From Methylotenera sp. (lineage in GTDB: Bacteria; Pseudomonadota; Gammaproteobacteria; Burkholderiales; Methylophilaceae): a stretch of DNA of 9,236 nucleotides. Shown piece by piece: positions 1 through 6,616 of this stretch (its first letter is position 1; every line of letters starts with the position of its first letter). Made by a program: the position numbers and the translations under genes. The DNA lies in NCBI GenBank assembly GCA_030693535.1, contig JAUYAL010000029.1, positions 1 to 9,236 on the forward strand. Direction: 5' to 3'. The notes under the pieces are model-generated. The model made no database searches. It saw nothing but the letters and a program-made list of their open reading frames with translations, and was not told the origin of the DNA.

Positions 1-47
1 GCGCCCTCAATTAAGAAACTTTAGTTGAAGCGCAAGCGTAACAAAAC

Positions 48-141
48 GGAGAGCTGGCCGAGTGGTCGAAGGCACTTCCCTGCTAAGGAAGCATACGGGC
101 TTAAATCTGTATCGAGGGTTCGAATCCCTCGCTCTCCGCCA
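48..141 (+). tRNA. tRNA-Ser (anticodon GCT)
   Basis: Complete class II tRNA with encoded CCA. The acceptor stem GGAGAGC (48-54) pairs with GCTCTCC (131-137), followed by discriminator G138 and CCA 139-141. The anticodon stem CTTCC/GGAAG encloses loop CTGCTAA (80-86), giving anticodon GCT at 82-84, which reads AGC/AGT serine codons. A long variable arm and the T arm GAGGG-TTCGAAT-CCCTC are present, as expected for tRNA-Ser. It lies 70 bp upstream of tRNA-Arg in the same orientation. Confidence 0.97.
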
Positions 142-173
142 ATGTAACATAACTTAAAGATTGTAATTTTATC

Positions 174-202
174 TTTAAAAAATTGGCAGTATGACGTATA
201 AT
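174..202 (+). promoter_or_regulatory. Promoter of tRNA-Arg
   Basis: A perfect -10 hexamer TATAAT (197-202) lies 17 bp downstream of a weak -35 TTTAAA (174-179). The predicted start is near 209, just before the mature tRNA 5' end at 212. The region after the -10 is GC-rich (ACTGCGCATGCGC), as is common for stringently controlled stable-RNA promoters. tRNA-Arg is therefore probably transcribed independently of tRNA-Ser. Confidence 0.6.
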
Positions 203-211
203 ACTGCGCAT

Positions 212-288
212 GCGCCCGTAGCTCAGCTGGATAGAGTACTTGGCTACGAACCAAGGGGTCGGGCGTTCGAATCGCTCCGGGCGCACCA
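212..288 (+). tRNA. tRNA-Arg (anticodon ACG); island target site
   Basis: Complete tRNA with encoded CCA. The acceptor stem GCGCCCG (212-218) pairs with CGGGCGC (278-284), then discriminator A285 and CCA 286-288. The anticodon stem CTTGG/CCAAG encloses loop CTACGAA (244-250), with anticodon ACG at 246-248. The T arm is GGGCG-TTCGAAT-CGCTC. Bases 244-290 recur at 3498-3544 with one mismatch (C260 to A3514, in the variable loop), and the last dozen bases recur near 8436. This marks the 3' half as the attachment site of the elements downstream. Confidence 0.97.
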
Positions 289-290
289 AT

Positions 291-335
291 AAAAACAAGG
301 GGTTAGCTTAACGGCTAATCCCTTTTGTTTTTCCG
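291..335 (+). terminator. Intrinsic terminator after tRNA-Arg
   Basis: The arms AACAAGGGGTTAGC and GCTAATCCCTTTTGTT form a long hairpin around a TTAACG-type loop and run into TTTTT. It sits 3 bp after the CCA. The hairpin at 8464-8499 has the same core (GGTTAG, TTAACGG, CTTAGCCC-type), so the two look like diverged copies of one tRNA terminator. Confidence 0.85.
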
Positions 336-354
336 GGGTCACGCCGGGGGCACG
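333..354. repeat. GC-rich tandem 11-mer
   Basis: CCGGGGTCACG (333-343) is followed directly by CCGGGGGCACG (344-354), one mismatch apart. It stands out against AT-rich flanks at the start of segment 1. A diverged relative, CCGAGTTACG plus CCGGCGCCACC, lies at 3284-3304 near the other end of that segment. Confidence 0.4.
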
Positions 355-421
355 CTCACAAAATATTTACGTGCTTGCCATCTTCTTTACCCCCCATAAC
401 TACCCATCACCTTTTGTTCAA

Positions 422-646
422 TCAAAAATCCACTAGATTGAAATTCACAATATCCGGCATAACCAACTCAGGCATCTCCAACTGCAAATCCTCAATCTGA
501 TTCCACTCCGGAATATTTGAGAACAACTCGGCAAACCTTTCCCGTATATTTTAAATGGGACTTACATTGCCTCTGATTTGTTCAATCTCCCTCACAAGGC
601 GTCGAGAAGAGCTTAACAGCTCAGCGCTGGGGCATGAGGATTGGAG
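422..646 (-). pseudogene. Unrecognised coding remnant, C-terminal piece
   Basis: The minus strand from 646 to a TGA at 422-424 reads as protein-like sequence in one frame, interrupted by a TAA at 551-553. The piece before that stop includes SAELLSSSRRLVREIEQIRG. The piece after it includes RERFAELFSNIPEWNQIEDL and ends in FNLVDF. The frame is the same as that of the XRE remnant next to it, separated only by that gene's TAA at 647-649. This could therefore be a decayed C-terminal extension or a separate dead gene. I do not recognise the family. No start codon or ribosome binding site supports expression. Confidence 0.4.
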
Positions 647-961
647 TTACTGAGCGGGTGATTCCTTTTGGTTTCGACAAAGTGCATTAAGCAAATCAAC
701 AGCCAAACGCCTATTCTCTTTTGATAGTTCACGAAATACCGAACGTAATTGAATGGCATCTTCCGAAAAGTCAGTTCCAAAATTAATTTGAGACGAATCT
801 TCTTGGGCTAAGGGGCTCTCTAAACCTTCAGCGGCAATATAGATTGCTGATGTTTTAACCTCCAAAGCCGATGCAATACTTTCAAGCAGAGGAAGTGACG
901 GTTGCCGCTCACCGCGTTCAATACGTGAAAGATAGCCCGCATCAGTTCCCGCAGCAATGAC
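647..961 (-). pseudogene. Truncated XRE-type HTH regulator
   Basis: The frame contains GTDAGYLSRIERGERQPSLP followed by LLESIASALEV, the recognition-helix and third/fourth-helix signature of XRE (Cro/C1, HTH_3) repressors. A C-terminal tail ends KESPAQ. The N-terminal half of the HTH is missing: an in-frame TAA lies at 962-964, and the residues before GTDAG are only V-I-A-A, with no start codon upstream of the HTH. A shorter frame from ATG at 863-865 would lack the DNA-binding domain. XRE repressors often govern prophage or defence genes. This one points away from the ATPase operon and may once have regulated it, but the order alone does not prove that. Confidence 0.75.
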
Positions 962-964
962 TTA

Positions 965-1275
965 CGTGCGTTCTACAAAATTGTAGTAATTCATTTACTG
1001 GCATGGAAAATAAAGTTAAGACTTAAATCCGAGAGCAGTCTGATACTTTAGACATTTTTAGATTTAATGCCATAAATATCGGACACTTATGTCGATAATT
1101 TCCAATATTGATGTCAAACACAGCTGCTGAATAACTTTAAGCGCAAATGTAACTCATTAACGTAAGTTTCAGATAGCCATAAGACTTAATAATCGAACAT
1201 TTTTAATAAATAAATTGATTTTTTACACAAATAGTGCAGAATATTGTTATATTTTATACAATATTGATAAATAAA
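965..1275. other. Gene-free AT-rich gap with candidate ATPase promoter
   Basis: No coding sequence or RNA gene is evident. The stretch separates the broken XRE gene from the ATPase operon and becomes very AT-rich from about 1180. The only structure I can support is the promoter-like pair at 1222-1250. Confidence 0.5.
1222..1250 (+). promoter_or_regulatory. Candidate promoter of the ATPase-RloB operon
   Basis: TTTACA (1222-1227) and TGTTAT (1245-1250) are spaced by 17 bp. TATATT at 1248-1253 is an alternative -10 with a longer spacer. The predicted start near 1257 lies downstream of the GTG at 1234, which favours ATG 1276 as the translation start. The match is moderate and the surroundings are AT-rich, so chance is possible. 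Confidence 0.35.
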
Positions 1276-2529
1276 ATGCTAATTGAATTTCGCGTTCGCA
1301 ATTTCAGATCCATACGAGATGAACAGGTGTTGAGCTTAGTCGCGTCTTCGGACAAGTCGCTAAAAGAAACCAACACTCTTGTTTCAGGTATTAAAGTTGC
1401 GCCATCACTACTTAGAAGTGCGGTTATATACGGCCCTAATGCTGGCGGCAAATCTAATCTAGTGAAGGCGATACAATACATGCGTGGAGTGGTGGTTGAA
1501 TCTGCTTCTTTAATGCAACCAAGTCAAACCTTTAATGCTCAGACTTTCCGTCTAGACAGCGTCTCGGAAAGTGGCAATACTGAATTTGAAGCTACTTTCA
1601 TACTAGAAGGCGTACGGTATCAATATGGCTTTGAACTTAATACACAAAGAATTACAAAAGAATATTTACTTGTATACAAAGCTTTCAAACCTCAACAATG
1701 GTTTGAACGCCACTACGACCTAATCGCCAATAAAGATATTTATGAGTTTAGCTCTGGTCTTAAAGGTTCTAAAAGCTTATGGGAAAATGCAACGCGATCA
1801 AACTCATTATTCTTATCAATGGCTGTTCAATTAAATAGCTCTCAGTTACGGCCAATCTTTGATTGGTTTAATAACATGTTAACCATTTTCAATGAAATAT
1901 CGCCACTTAATCCACAGTTCTCTGTTGATATGCTTAAGCAATCAGATGGCAAGCAACTGATATGTGATTTTTTGACCGCCGCTGATATCAGTATTGCAGA
2001 CATCAATATTGTTACTCGGAAAGTTCCAGGGCAATCTTTGCATTTTGATCTTACTGCAAACAAAACAGAAGTGCGTAGCGAAGAACAGGAAATAAATGAA
2101 GTCCAGTTTCATCATGAAACAGACAAAGGTAAAGCTGTATTTGGTCTTAATGATGAATCTTTAGGGACGCAACGCTTACTGTTCCTCGCTGGCCCTATTC
2201 TTGATATTTTGAATAAAGGCCGGACACTTATTGTGGACGAGCTAGACAGTAGCTTGCACCCTCTTCTAGTGAGGCGTCTGGTGGAATTATTTCACTCCAC
2301 GCTAAATACAAAAGGTGCTCAGCTTATTTTCACAACTCACGACACCTCCCTACTAGACCCGGAGCTATTTAGGCGGGACCAAGTTTGGTTTGTTGAAAAA
2401 GACAGAGAGCAAGCGTCATCGCTTTACCCGCTTTCTGATTTCAGCCCACGCAAAAATGAAGCCTTAGAAACTGGATATTTAAGCGGTAGATATGGTGCAT
2501 TGCCATTCTTTAAGAATGGGAAAATGTAA
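1276..2529 (+). CDS. AAA family ATPase (COG1106/AAA_15-type), AbiLi/RloA-like
   Basis: Predicted 417 aa cytoplasmic ATPase, the nucleotide-sensing half of a two-gene anti-phage pair. It begins MLIEFRVRNFRSI, the usual SMC/RecF-like opening of the family. Motifs in order: Walker A GPNAGGKS at 53-60, a signature-like DESLGTQRLL near 293-302, Walker B LIVDELD with D321/E322, and the H-loop TTHD with H355. This is the full ABC-type ATPase set seen in OLD, AbiL and PARIS-type ATPases. A GTG at 1234 would add 14 residues (QNIVIFYTILINK after the start), but these overlap the candidate promoter, and ATG 1276 fits the family start. Neither start has a strong ribosome binding site. The stop lies 2 nt before the RloB gene, so the two are almost certainly co-transcribed and translationally coupled. 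By analogy with AbiL and PARIS, it probably holds the partner until a phage signal is sensed. Confidence 0.9.
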   Translation: MLIEFRVRNFRSIRDEQVLSLVASSDKSLKETNTLVSGIKVAPSLLRSAVIYGPNAGGKSNLVKAIQYMRGVVVESASLMQPSQTFNAQTFRLDSVSESGNTEFEATFILEGVRYQYGFELNTQRITKEYLLVYKAFKPQQWFERHYDLIANKDIYEFSSGLKGSKSLWENATRSNSLFLSMAVQLNSSQLRPIFDWFNNMLTIFNEISPLNPQFSVDMLKQSDGKQLICDFLTAADISIADINIVTRKVPGQSLHFDLTANKTEVRSEEQEINEVQFHHETDKGKAVFGLNDESLGTQRLLFLAGPILDILNKGRTLIVDELDSSLHPLLVRRLVELFHSTLNTKGAQLIFTTHDTSLLDPELFRRDQVWFVEKDREQASSLYPLSDFSPRKNEALETGYLSGRYGALPFFKNGKM

Positions 2530-2531
2530 GC

Positions 2532-3200
2532 ATGTCGATAGAGAACTCACCAAAAATTAGGCAGCGTGCTCAACTTGAAAGAAAACAGAATAAACGTGCA
2601 AGCTACGATCGCATCCTGATTGTTTGCGAAGGAGAAAAAACTGAGCCATTATATTTTCAGGAAATTAGAGAGTTCTATAAATTACAAACTGCAAACGTAA
2701 AAGTGACACATAGTGCATACGGCACATCACCATTACAAATTGTAGAATATTCCTTAGATGAGTGCTTGCGAACAAGAAAATGGGAGCAAGTATATTGTGT
2801 GTTTGATCGGGATGATCATCAAAGCTTTAACAATGCGGTTCAAAAAGTTAATGCTATAAATGATAAGCATAAGAATGACCTCAAACAACTAATTAAATTT
2901 ACAGCGATACAATCCAACCCGTGTTTTGAGCTTTGGCTGCTGCTACATTTTGAATGCGTTACTCGTCATAGCCATAGAAATCAAATAATCAGTTTGTTAA
3001 GTCAGGCAGATCGAATAAACGGCTACGGAAAAGGTCAGGCTGGTAATTTCAATAAAACAAAAGATAACTTAAAGACTGCATTTCAAAATGCGGCTACATT
3101 AAAGGCAGAGCGTGATAGGCTCCAAAGTGAAAACCCATACACCAATGTAGATGAATTAGTATATCGACTCATAAATTTGGGGCAAATCCCATCCGCTTGA
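2532..3200 (+). CDS. rloB: RloB-family protein (AbiLii-like, TOPRIM-like effector)
   Basis: 222 aa, cytoplasmic, probably the toxic effector of the pair. The N-terminus is basic (residues 8-23). Next comes ILIVCEGEKTEPLYFQEI (28-45) with E33, then VFDRDDH (90-96) with D92 and D94, then SNPCFELWLLLHF (128-140). These are the conserved blocks of RloB (PF13707). The spacing of an E in a strand-turn (CEGE) followed by a DxD resembles a TOPRIM metal site, so nuclease activity on nucleic acid is a reasonable inference but is not shown here. Length is usual for the family and no frame damage is seen. In Campylobacter, rloA and rloB sit within restriction loci; in Lactococcus the related AbiL pair causes abortive infection. 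No strong terminator follows; only a small GTAGC/GCTAC stem is visible at 3229-3245. Confidence 0.9.
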   Translation: MSIENSPKIRQRAQLERKQNKRASYDRILIVCEGEKTEPLYFQEIREFYKLQTANVKVTHSAYGTSPLQIVEYSLDECLRTRKWEQVYCVFDRDDHQSFNNAVQKVNAINDKHKNDLKQLIKFTAIQSNPCFELWLLLHFECVTRHSHRNQIISLLSQADRINGYGKGQAGNFNKTKDNLKTAFQNAATLKAERDRLQSENPYTNVDELVYRLINLGQIPSA

Positions 3201-3497
3201 TTATTCAGTATACTCATTACTAAATAATGTAGCTAATTACGCTACGTTTGAAGCTAAAAATGAAACAGCATTGCTACCATCTGCCGAGTTACGCCGGCGC
3301 CACCAATAGATATGCAAAATGCAATGAGAAATCTAGTTAGAAATGGATTCTCTCCATAAATAGCTTAGATATACCGTAGGGAAAACGTAACATAACAGCA
3401 CTAAATTGTATGATATTGTGGCTTAATACAGCTAAAAATGAAATTTGCAGACGTTGTAAGCTGTTGTTTTTAATAATATTTAATACCTAACCCGCCC
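3201..3497. other. Gene-free end of segment 1
   Basis: AT-rich spacer between RloB and the tRNA-Arg partial copy. It contains a weak hairpin (3229-3245) and a GC-rich island at 3284-3304 ending GCCACCAAT. That island resembles both the repeat at 333-354 and a tRNA 3' end. No credible coding sequence is seen. Confidence 0.5.
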
Positions 3498-3544
3498 CTA
3501 CGAACCAAGGGGTAGGGCGTTCGAATCGCTCCGGGCGCACCAAT
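3498..3544. repeat. Attachment-site repeat: 47 bp copy of tRNA-Arg 3' half
   Basis: Identical to 244-290 of the tRNA-Arg gene except A3514 for C260. It starts at the anticodon loop (CTACGAACC) and ends just past the CCA (CACCAAT). Identity stops abruptly on both sides (G243 versus C3497, A291 versus C3545). A partial tRNA 3' copy in direct orientation downstream of the intact gene is the usual scar of integration into a tRNA. It is also the junction between segments 1 and 2, and it overlaps the last 15-16 codons of the serine recombinase. Confidence 0.9.
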
Positions 3545-5129
3545 CGGATATAGAAGTGGGCACTTGTTTCAAGTGACCCACTTTTATTTTATCCATTGCA
3601 ACCGCATTTGCTAGCGCTCTATAGCTGCCTCGCATGGTGGCGGCACCATCCCTGACTACAATTTCATCGACCAATAGATTTAAGTAACTTTTTGCGAGCG
3701 CAGAGTCTTTGGCAAGCAGCTTGGCTTTTAAGGTCTTGGCAAACGCTTCTACTTGGCTGGTCTTGAGCTGGTCTACAGGGAGGGAATGTGCACGTCGAAC
3801 CCCTGCGAGCTCTATCAATAGCGCCTCTCGCGCCGACTTGAGCTGCTGGGCGCGACGTTGTAAGGTCTCGTCAAGGTCTATGACGCCTGTCTCGATGGCT
3901 TCATATAGGCGGTGCTGGCGCTCTTCTGTTTGTTTTAGTTGGCGATTCAAGTGATTGATGTGCTCTTGCTGTGTGTCTTTGGAGGTTTTGAGACGTTTGC
4001 GTAATTCAACCATCATGTTTTGTACACGTTCAGGTGCAAAGACCTGATCAGCTAACTTGTTGAGAACTGCTTGATCGGTTTTTTCCATTGGAAGATTGCC
4101 GCTGGTGCAAGCATAGTTGCCTTTATTGTGCCTGCTGGTGCATTTGTAATATTTATAACGGCCACTTTTTCCAGTGGTCAGCGTCATACTGTAACCGCAT
4201 ACACCGCATTTAATAAGGCCTGTGAGTAGCGTATTCGATGAAACTACACGAGGCGATATTTTACTGGGTGCGCGTGATTCTCTTTTTGCACGGACTTGTT
4301 CAAACTTGGCAGCGTCAATAATGGCAGGGATTTCAGTTTTAACCCACTCAGCAGGTGGACGTTTTTGTTTGGCTTTTGAGTCAATGACGTTGAAATAATA
4401 ATCCCCCATGTAAAGTGAATCAGAAAGTATCGTGTGTACTTTCTGAACACCCCAAGCTTTGCCGCGCATGAGCAGCCCTTTTTCGGTGAGATGCTTGCCT
4501 ATTTCCTTGCAGCCCATCACCCTGCCCTGATGCCCAACTAAATAGAAGTCATACATCATGCGCACAATGCCTGCTTCGGCTTCGTTGATCTCTAGCTTTT
4601 TCTTTTTACGTCCGTGACTGCCTGCCGTTTCAGTAGCGGCAGCAAGATAGCCGAAGGGTGGCGTCGAGCCGTTGAAATATCCTTGACGTGCATTTTCTTT
4701 CATGGCGCGTGAGGTATGTTTGCTGTTCTCTTTGGATTGGTGCTCATCGAATAGGTTGATGATACGGCGCATCATTTCACCTCCAGCATCATCGCTGGTG
4801 GGTTGTGTGATAGATATGATCTGCACTTTGTTTTTGATGAGCTTGCGTTCATACACACCAAACTGAATGCCATCACGAAAGAAGCGTGACAAACTATGAA
4901 TGATGATCGCTTCAAAGGCTTGCGGTTTTTGCATAGCGTCATTGATGAGTTGTTGAAATACTGGGCGTTTGTCATCGGTAGCCGATGCACCTGGCTCAAC
5001 ATACTCATGCACGACTAGATGCCCGTTAGCTTTGCACCATTCATTGAGCTGGCGTAACTGGTCAGGAATTGACAAGTCATTGTCAGCTTGGCGTGTGGTA
5101 GATACGCGAGCATATAGAGCGACGTGCAT
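3498..5129 (-). CDS. Large serine recombinase (site-specific integrase)
   Basis: 543 aa. It cuts and rejoins DNA at att sites through a serine-phosphate intermediate. The resolvase domain (1-140) has ALYARVS with catalytic S10 and R8. The Recombinase domain (150-280) includes PPFGY, and a zinc beta-ribbon carries C308, C311, C330 and C341. A coiled-coil follows at about 375-445. This is the complete domain order and usual size of phage/ICE large serine recombinases. The start ATG has AGGAG 8 nt upstream. It is the last gene of the RHH-Rep operon, 21 nt after the 49-aa gene. Oddly, the final residues WCARSDSNALPLGS (530-543) are the antisense translation of the tRNA-Arg repeat, and the stop TAG is the complement of CTA in the anticodon loop. 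The C-terminus is thus supplied by the attachment site. Confidence 0.95.
   Translation of the reverse strand: MHVALYARVSTTRQADNDLSIPDQLRQLNEWCKANGHLVVHEYVEPGASATDDKRPVFQQLINDAMQKPQAFEAIIIHSLSRFFRDGIQFGVYERKLIKNKVQIISITQPTSDDAGGEMMRRIINLFDEHQSKENSKHTSRAMKENARQGYFNGSTPPFGYLAAATETAGSHGRKKKKLEINEAEAGIVRMMYDFYLVGHQGRVMGCKEIGKHLTEKGLLMRGKAWGVQKVHTILSDSLYMGDYYFNVIDSKAKQKRPPAEWVKTEIPAIIDAAKFEQVRAKRESRAPSKISPRVVSSNTLLTGLIKCGVCGYSMTLTTGKSGRYKYYKCTSRHNKGNYACTSGNLPMEKTDQAVLNKLADQVFAPERVQNMMVELRKRLKTSKDTQQEHINHLNRQLKQTEERQHRLYEAIETGVIDLDETLQRRAQQLKSAREALLIELAGVRRAHSLPVDQLKTSQVEAFAKTLKAKLLAKDSALAKSYLNLLVDEIVVRDGAATMRGSYRALANAVAMDKIKVGHLKQVPTSISDWCARSDSNALPLGS
3551..3590 (+). terminator. Terminator-like hairpin beside the att repeat
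   Basis: AAGTGGGCACTTG and CAAGTGACCCACTT form a 13 bp stem with one bulged A and a 2-3 nt loop, followed by TTTATTTTA on the plus strand. It lies 7 bp after the tRNA repeat, within the recombinase coding region (residues about 510-528, read on the opposite strand). It could stop plus-strand transcripts leaving segment 1, or stop tRNA-Arg transcription if this end were joined to the intact tRNA. Confidence 0.6.
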
Positions 5130-5150
5130 GAGGGTTTCTCCTAGTACATT

Positions 5151-5300
5151 TTAATCATCATCTTGATCTTCATTTTGCAGCATCGCAAGAATTAGATCAG
5201 GCATAACGGATTCAATTAGTGCGAGTTCTTCGGCTGAAATATTACTGGCAATATCTTGAGCGATGAACCGAATGTCGAGTTCTGAATAATATTCGTTCAC
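5151..5300 (-). CDS. Small acidic protein of unknown function (49 aa)
   Basis: GTG start at 5298-5300, directly after an in-frame TGA. The ribosome binding site GGGGG lies about 12 nt upstream. It contains SELDIRFIAQDIASNISAEE and ends QNEDQDDD. It is acidic, with two predicted amphipathic helices and a hydrophobic stretch (MPDLILAML). A competing ATG five bases upstream in another frame opens only 20 codons. The gene fills the gap between the 72-aa gene (29 nt) and the recombinase (21 nt) in one operon. I do not recognise the family. The position would suit an accessory or directionality factor for the recombinase, but nothing in the sequence proves it. Confidence 0.6.
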   Translation of the reverse strand: MNEYYSELDIRFIAQDIASNISAEELALIESVMPDLILAMLQNEDQDDD

Positions 5301-5329
5301 TCATGATGGCACCCCCTTTCTTGCATAAT

Positions 5330-5548
5330 CTATTCCTGCCCGTGCCTGTGTTTTACTGGGTGATTTCCTTCATCCAGTAGTTTTACTAATTCTGATTCTA
5401 AACCCTCTTTGCCAAGCTCATCGAGTACAAGACCTCTAAAGGCTTTGAACTGATGCTCAGTCATACCGACTTGTGCATAAGTGAGTATTTTGCTTTTACG
5501 TGCATTGAGCAAAGCTAAAACCAGTTGCAATACGTGAGCGCTTATCAT
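5330..5548 (-). CDS. Small protein of unknown function (72 aa)
   Basis: Starts at an ATG that overlaps the Rep stop codon (ATGA, 5545-5548), a hallmark of translational coupling. The sequence begins MISAHVLQLVLALLNARKSK, and the second half is mixed-charge and helical (TEHQFKAFRGLVLDELGKEG), ending in a His/Gln-rich tail. There is no signal peptide, Cys pair or nucleic-acid motif that I recognise. Being between Rep and the recombinase suggests a role in replication control or excision of the element. That is inferred from context only. Confidence 0.75.
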   Translation of the reverse strand: MISAHVLQLVLALLNARKSKILTYAQVGMTEHQFKAFRGLVLDELGKEGLESELVKLLDEGNHPVKHRHGQE

Positions 5549-6615
5549 TCACCCAGCCTCATTTGCTCAACGCGCCTGTTTACATCACTTTGCCAAGTCA
5601 ACGGATCGTGTATTTCCATGATTTTGTTTTGCAGATGGGTGAATACTTCATCAACATAGGATTTCTCAACACCAGTATATAGAGCATCAATGGCAGCCAC
5701 CCGTTTAACGTAGCCATAGACACTGATTGCAATGCGAGTGAAGCGCTCTTCCAGCAAGGCTTGCGCGTCCAATTCACGGACAACGCCTAGCCCCTCCATT
5801 TGATTGATGCGTTCAATCAGGTCTAGCCATAACGGGTGCATAGTCCAGCGTGAGCGATTGCTGTCATCGGCTTTAATGCGTAGCGAAGTATGATCGTTCA
5901 CCAACACGCGTAATAAGTCACCTTGACGTTCTTTTAAGTCTTCAAAGGATTTTATGCCGACAGTACGCAGCCGATCTTTACGAATCTGCCATTCAATCCG
6001 CCACACATCATGGTCAACACCCCAAAGGTCATAGAACCAAGTTTTAGCGCTTTTTTCTGTAATCTCATCACACTTGTTATAGATTCTGAGCTTAGTGTCA
6101 CCTGTACCAAAATCAAAGGTTTGCACCTTGCGATCTTTACGGTATTGACTGTCTTTTATTGCTGCCGTGACAAAGTTGTCTGCATCAAAATCAAGAAACA
6201 TTAAAAGATAATCAAAGGTGAAATCAACACGTGAGAGTGTTTCAGTTTTATAGGGTGTGCAACCAATGGATTTAGCCCAAGCTAAAAAGCGCTGGTGCAG
6301 ATTGAATGCGCCATGATGCCAGAGTGCAATACTGCGAAAGGTCACAAAGAAATTGGGATTATTGAACTCACCAAACTCGATGCTGAATGTGTCGTTTTCA
6401 ATTAAGAACGGGTAGCCGCTGCCTGTGCCATGCGCAGCTAACAGAAATTCTTCACAGCCTAGTTTGATGGCTTTGGGCTTGCGGTTCTTGGCACGTGCGA
6501 GTTCATCTTTTTGCACTGCCAGTGATTCAAAGTCTAACAAGCAGCCATTTTCGCGCATTAGGTAGTAGGCGCATTCGATGGTGTCGTGACCTGTAAGCAA
6601 GTGCTGAAAAGACAT
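5545..6615 (-). CDS. Rolling-circle replication initiator (Rep_trans-type)
   Basis: 356 aa. Proteins of this family (PF02486, which includes pT181-type plasmid Reps and some filamentous-phage replication proteins) nick a double-strand origin and prime rolling-circle copying. Visible hallmarks are SRVDFTFDY (128-136), TKLRIYNK (174-181) with Y179 as a candidate nicking tyrosine, and VWRIEWQIR (204-212). The length is normal and no lesion is seen. It begins 1 nt after the RHH gene stop with little ribosome binding site of its own, so it depends on coupling, and it overlaps the 72-aa gene downstream. Pairing with a serine recombinase implies an excisable circle that can replicate. Whether it acts as a plasmid Rep or also as a relaxase-like nickase for mobilisation cannot be settled from sequence alone. 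Confidence 0.85.
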   Translation of the reverse strand: MSFQHLLTGHDTIECAYYLMRENGCLLDFESLAVQKDELARAKNRKPKAIKLGCEEFLLAAHGTGSGYPFLIENDTFSIEFGEFNNPNFFVTFRSIALWHHGAFNLHQRFLAWAKSIGCTPYKTETLSRVDFTFDYLLMFLDFDADNFVTAAIKDSQYRKDRKVQTFDFGTGDTKLRIYNKCDEITEKSAKTWFYDLWGVDHDVWRIEWQIRKDRLRTVGIKSFEDLKERQGDLLRVLVNDHTSLRIKADDSNRSRWTMHPLWLDLIERINQMEGLGVVRELDAQALLEERFTRIAISVYGYVKRVAAIDALYTGVEKSYVDEVFTHLQNKIMEIHDPLTWQSDVNRRVEQMRLGE

Positions 6616-6616
6616 A

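Noticed and set aside
21..298. Minus-strand frames of 77 and 65 codons across the two tRNA genes
   Set aside because: They read antisense through tRNA-Ser and tRNA-Arg, giving the familiar spurious peptides (GIRTLDTDLS, RPERFERPT). They have no coding support of their own.
1234..1275. GTG start adding 14 residues to the ATPase
   Set aside because: The extension has no ribosome binding site, overlaps the best promoter candidate, and precedes the MLIEFRVRNF start typical of the family.
3709..5154. Several frames of 61-81 codons overlapping the serine recombinase on either strand
   Set aside because: They lie fully or almost fully within the well-supported recombinase frame and have low-complexity Ser/Leu-rich translations without motifs.
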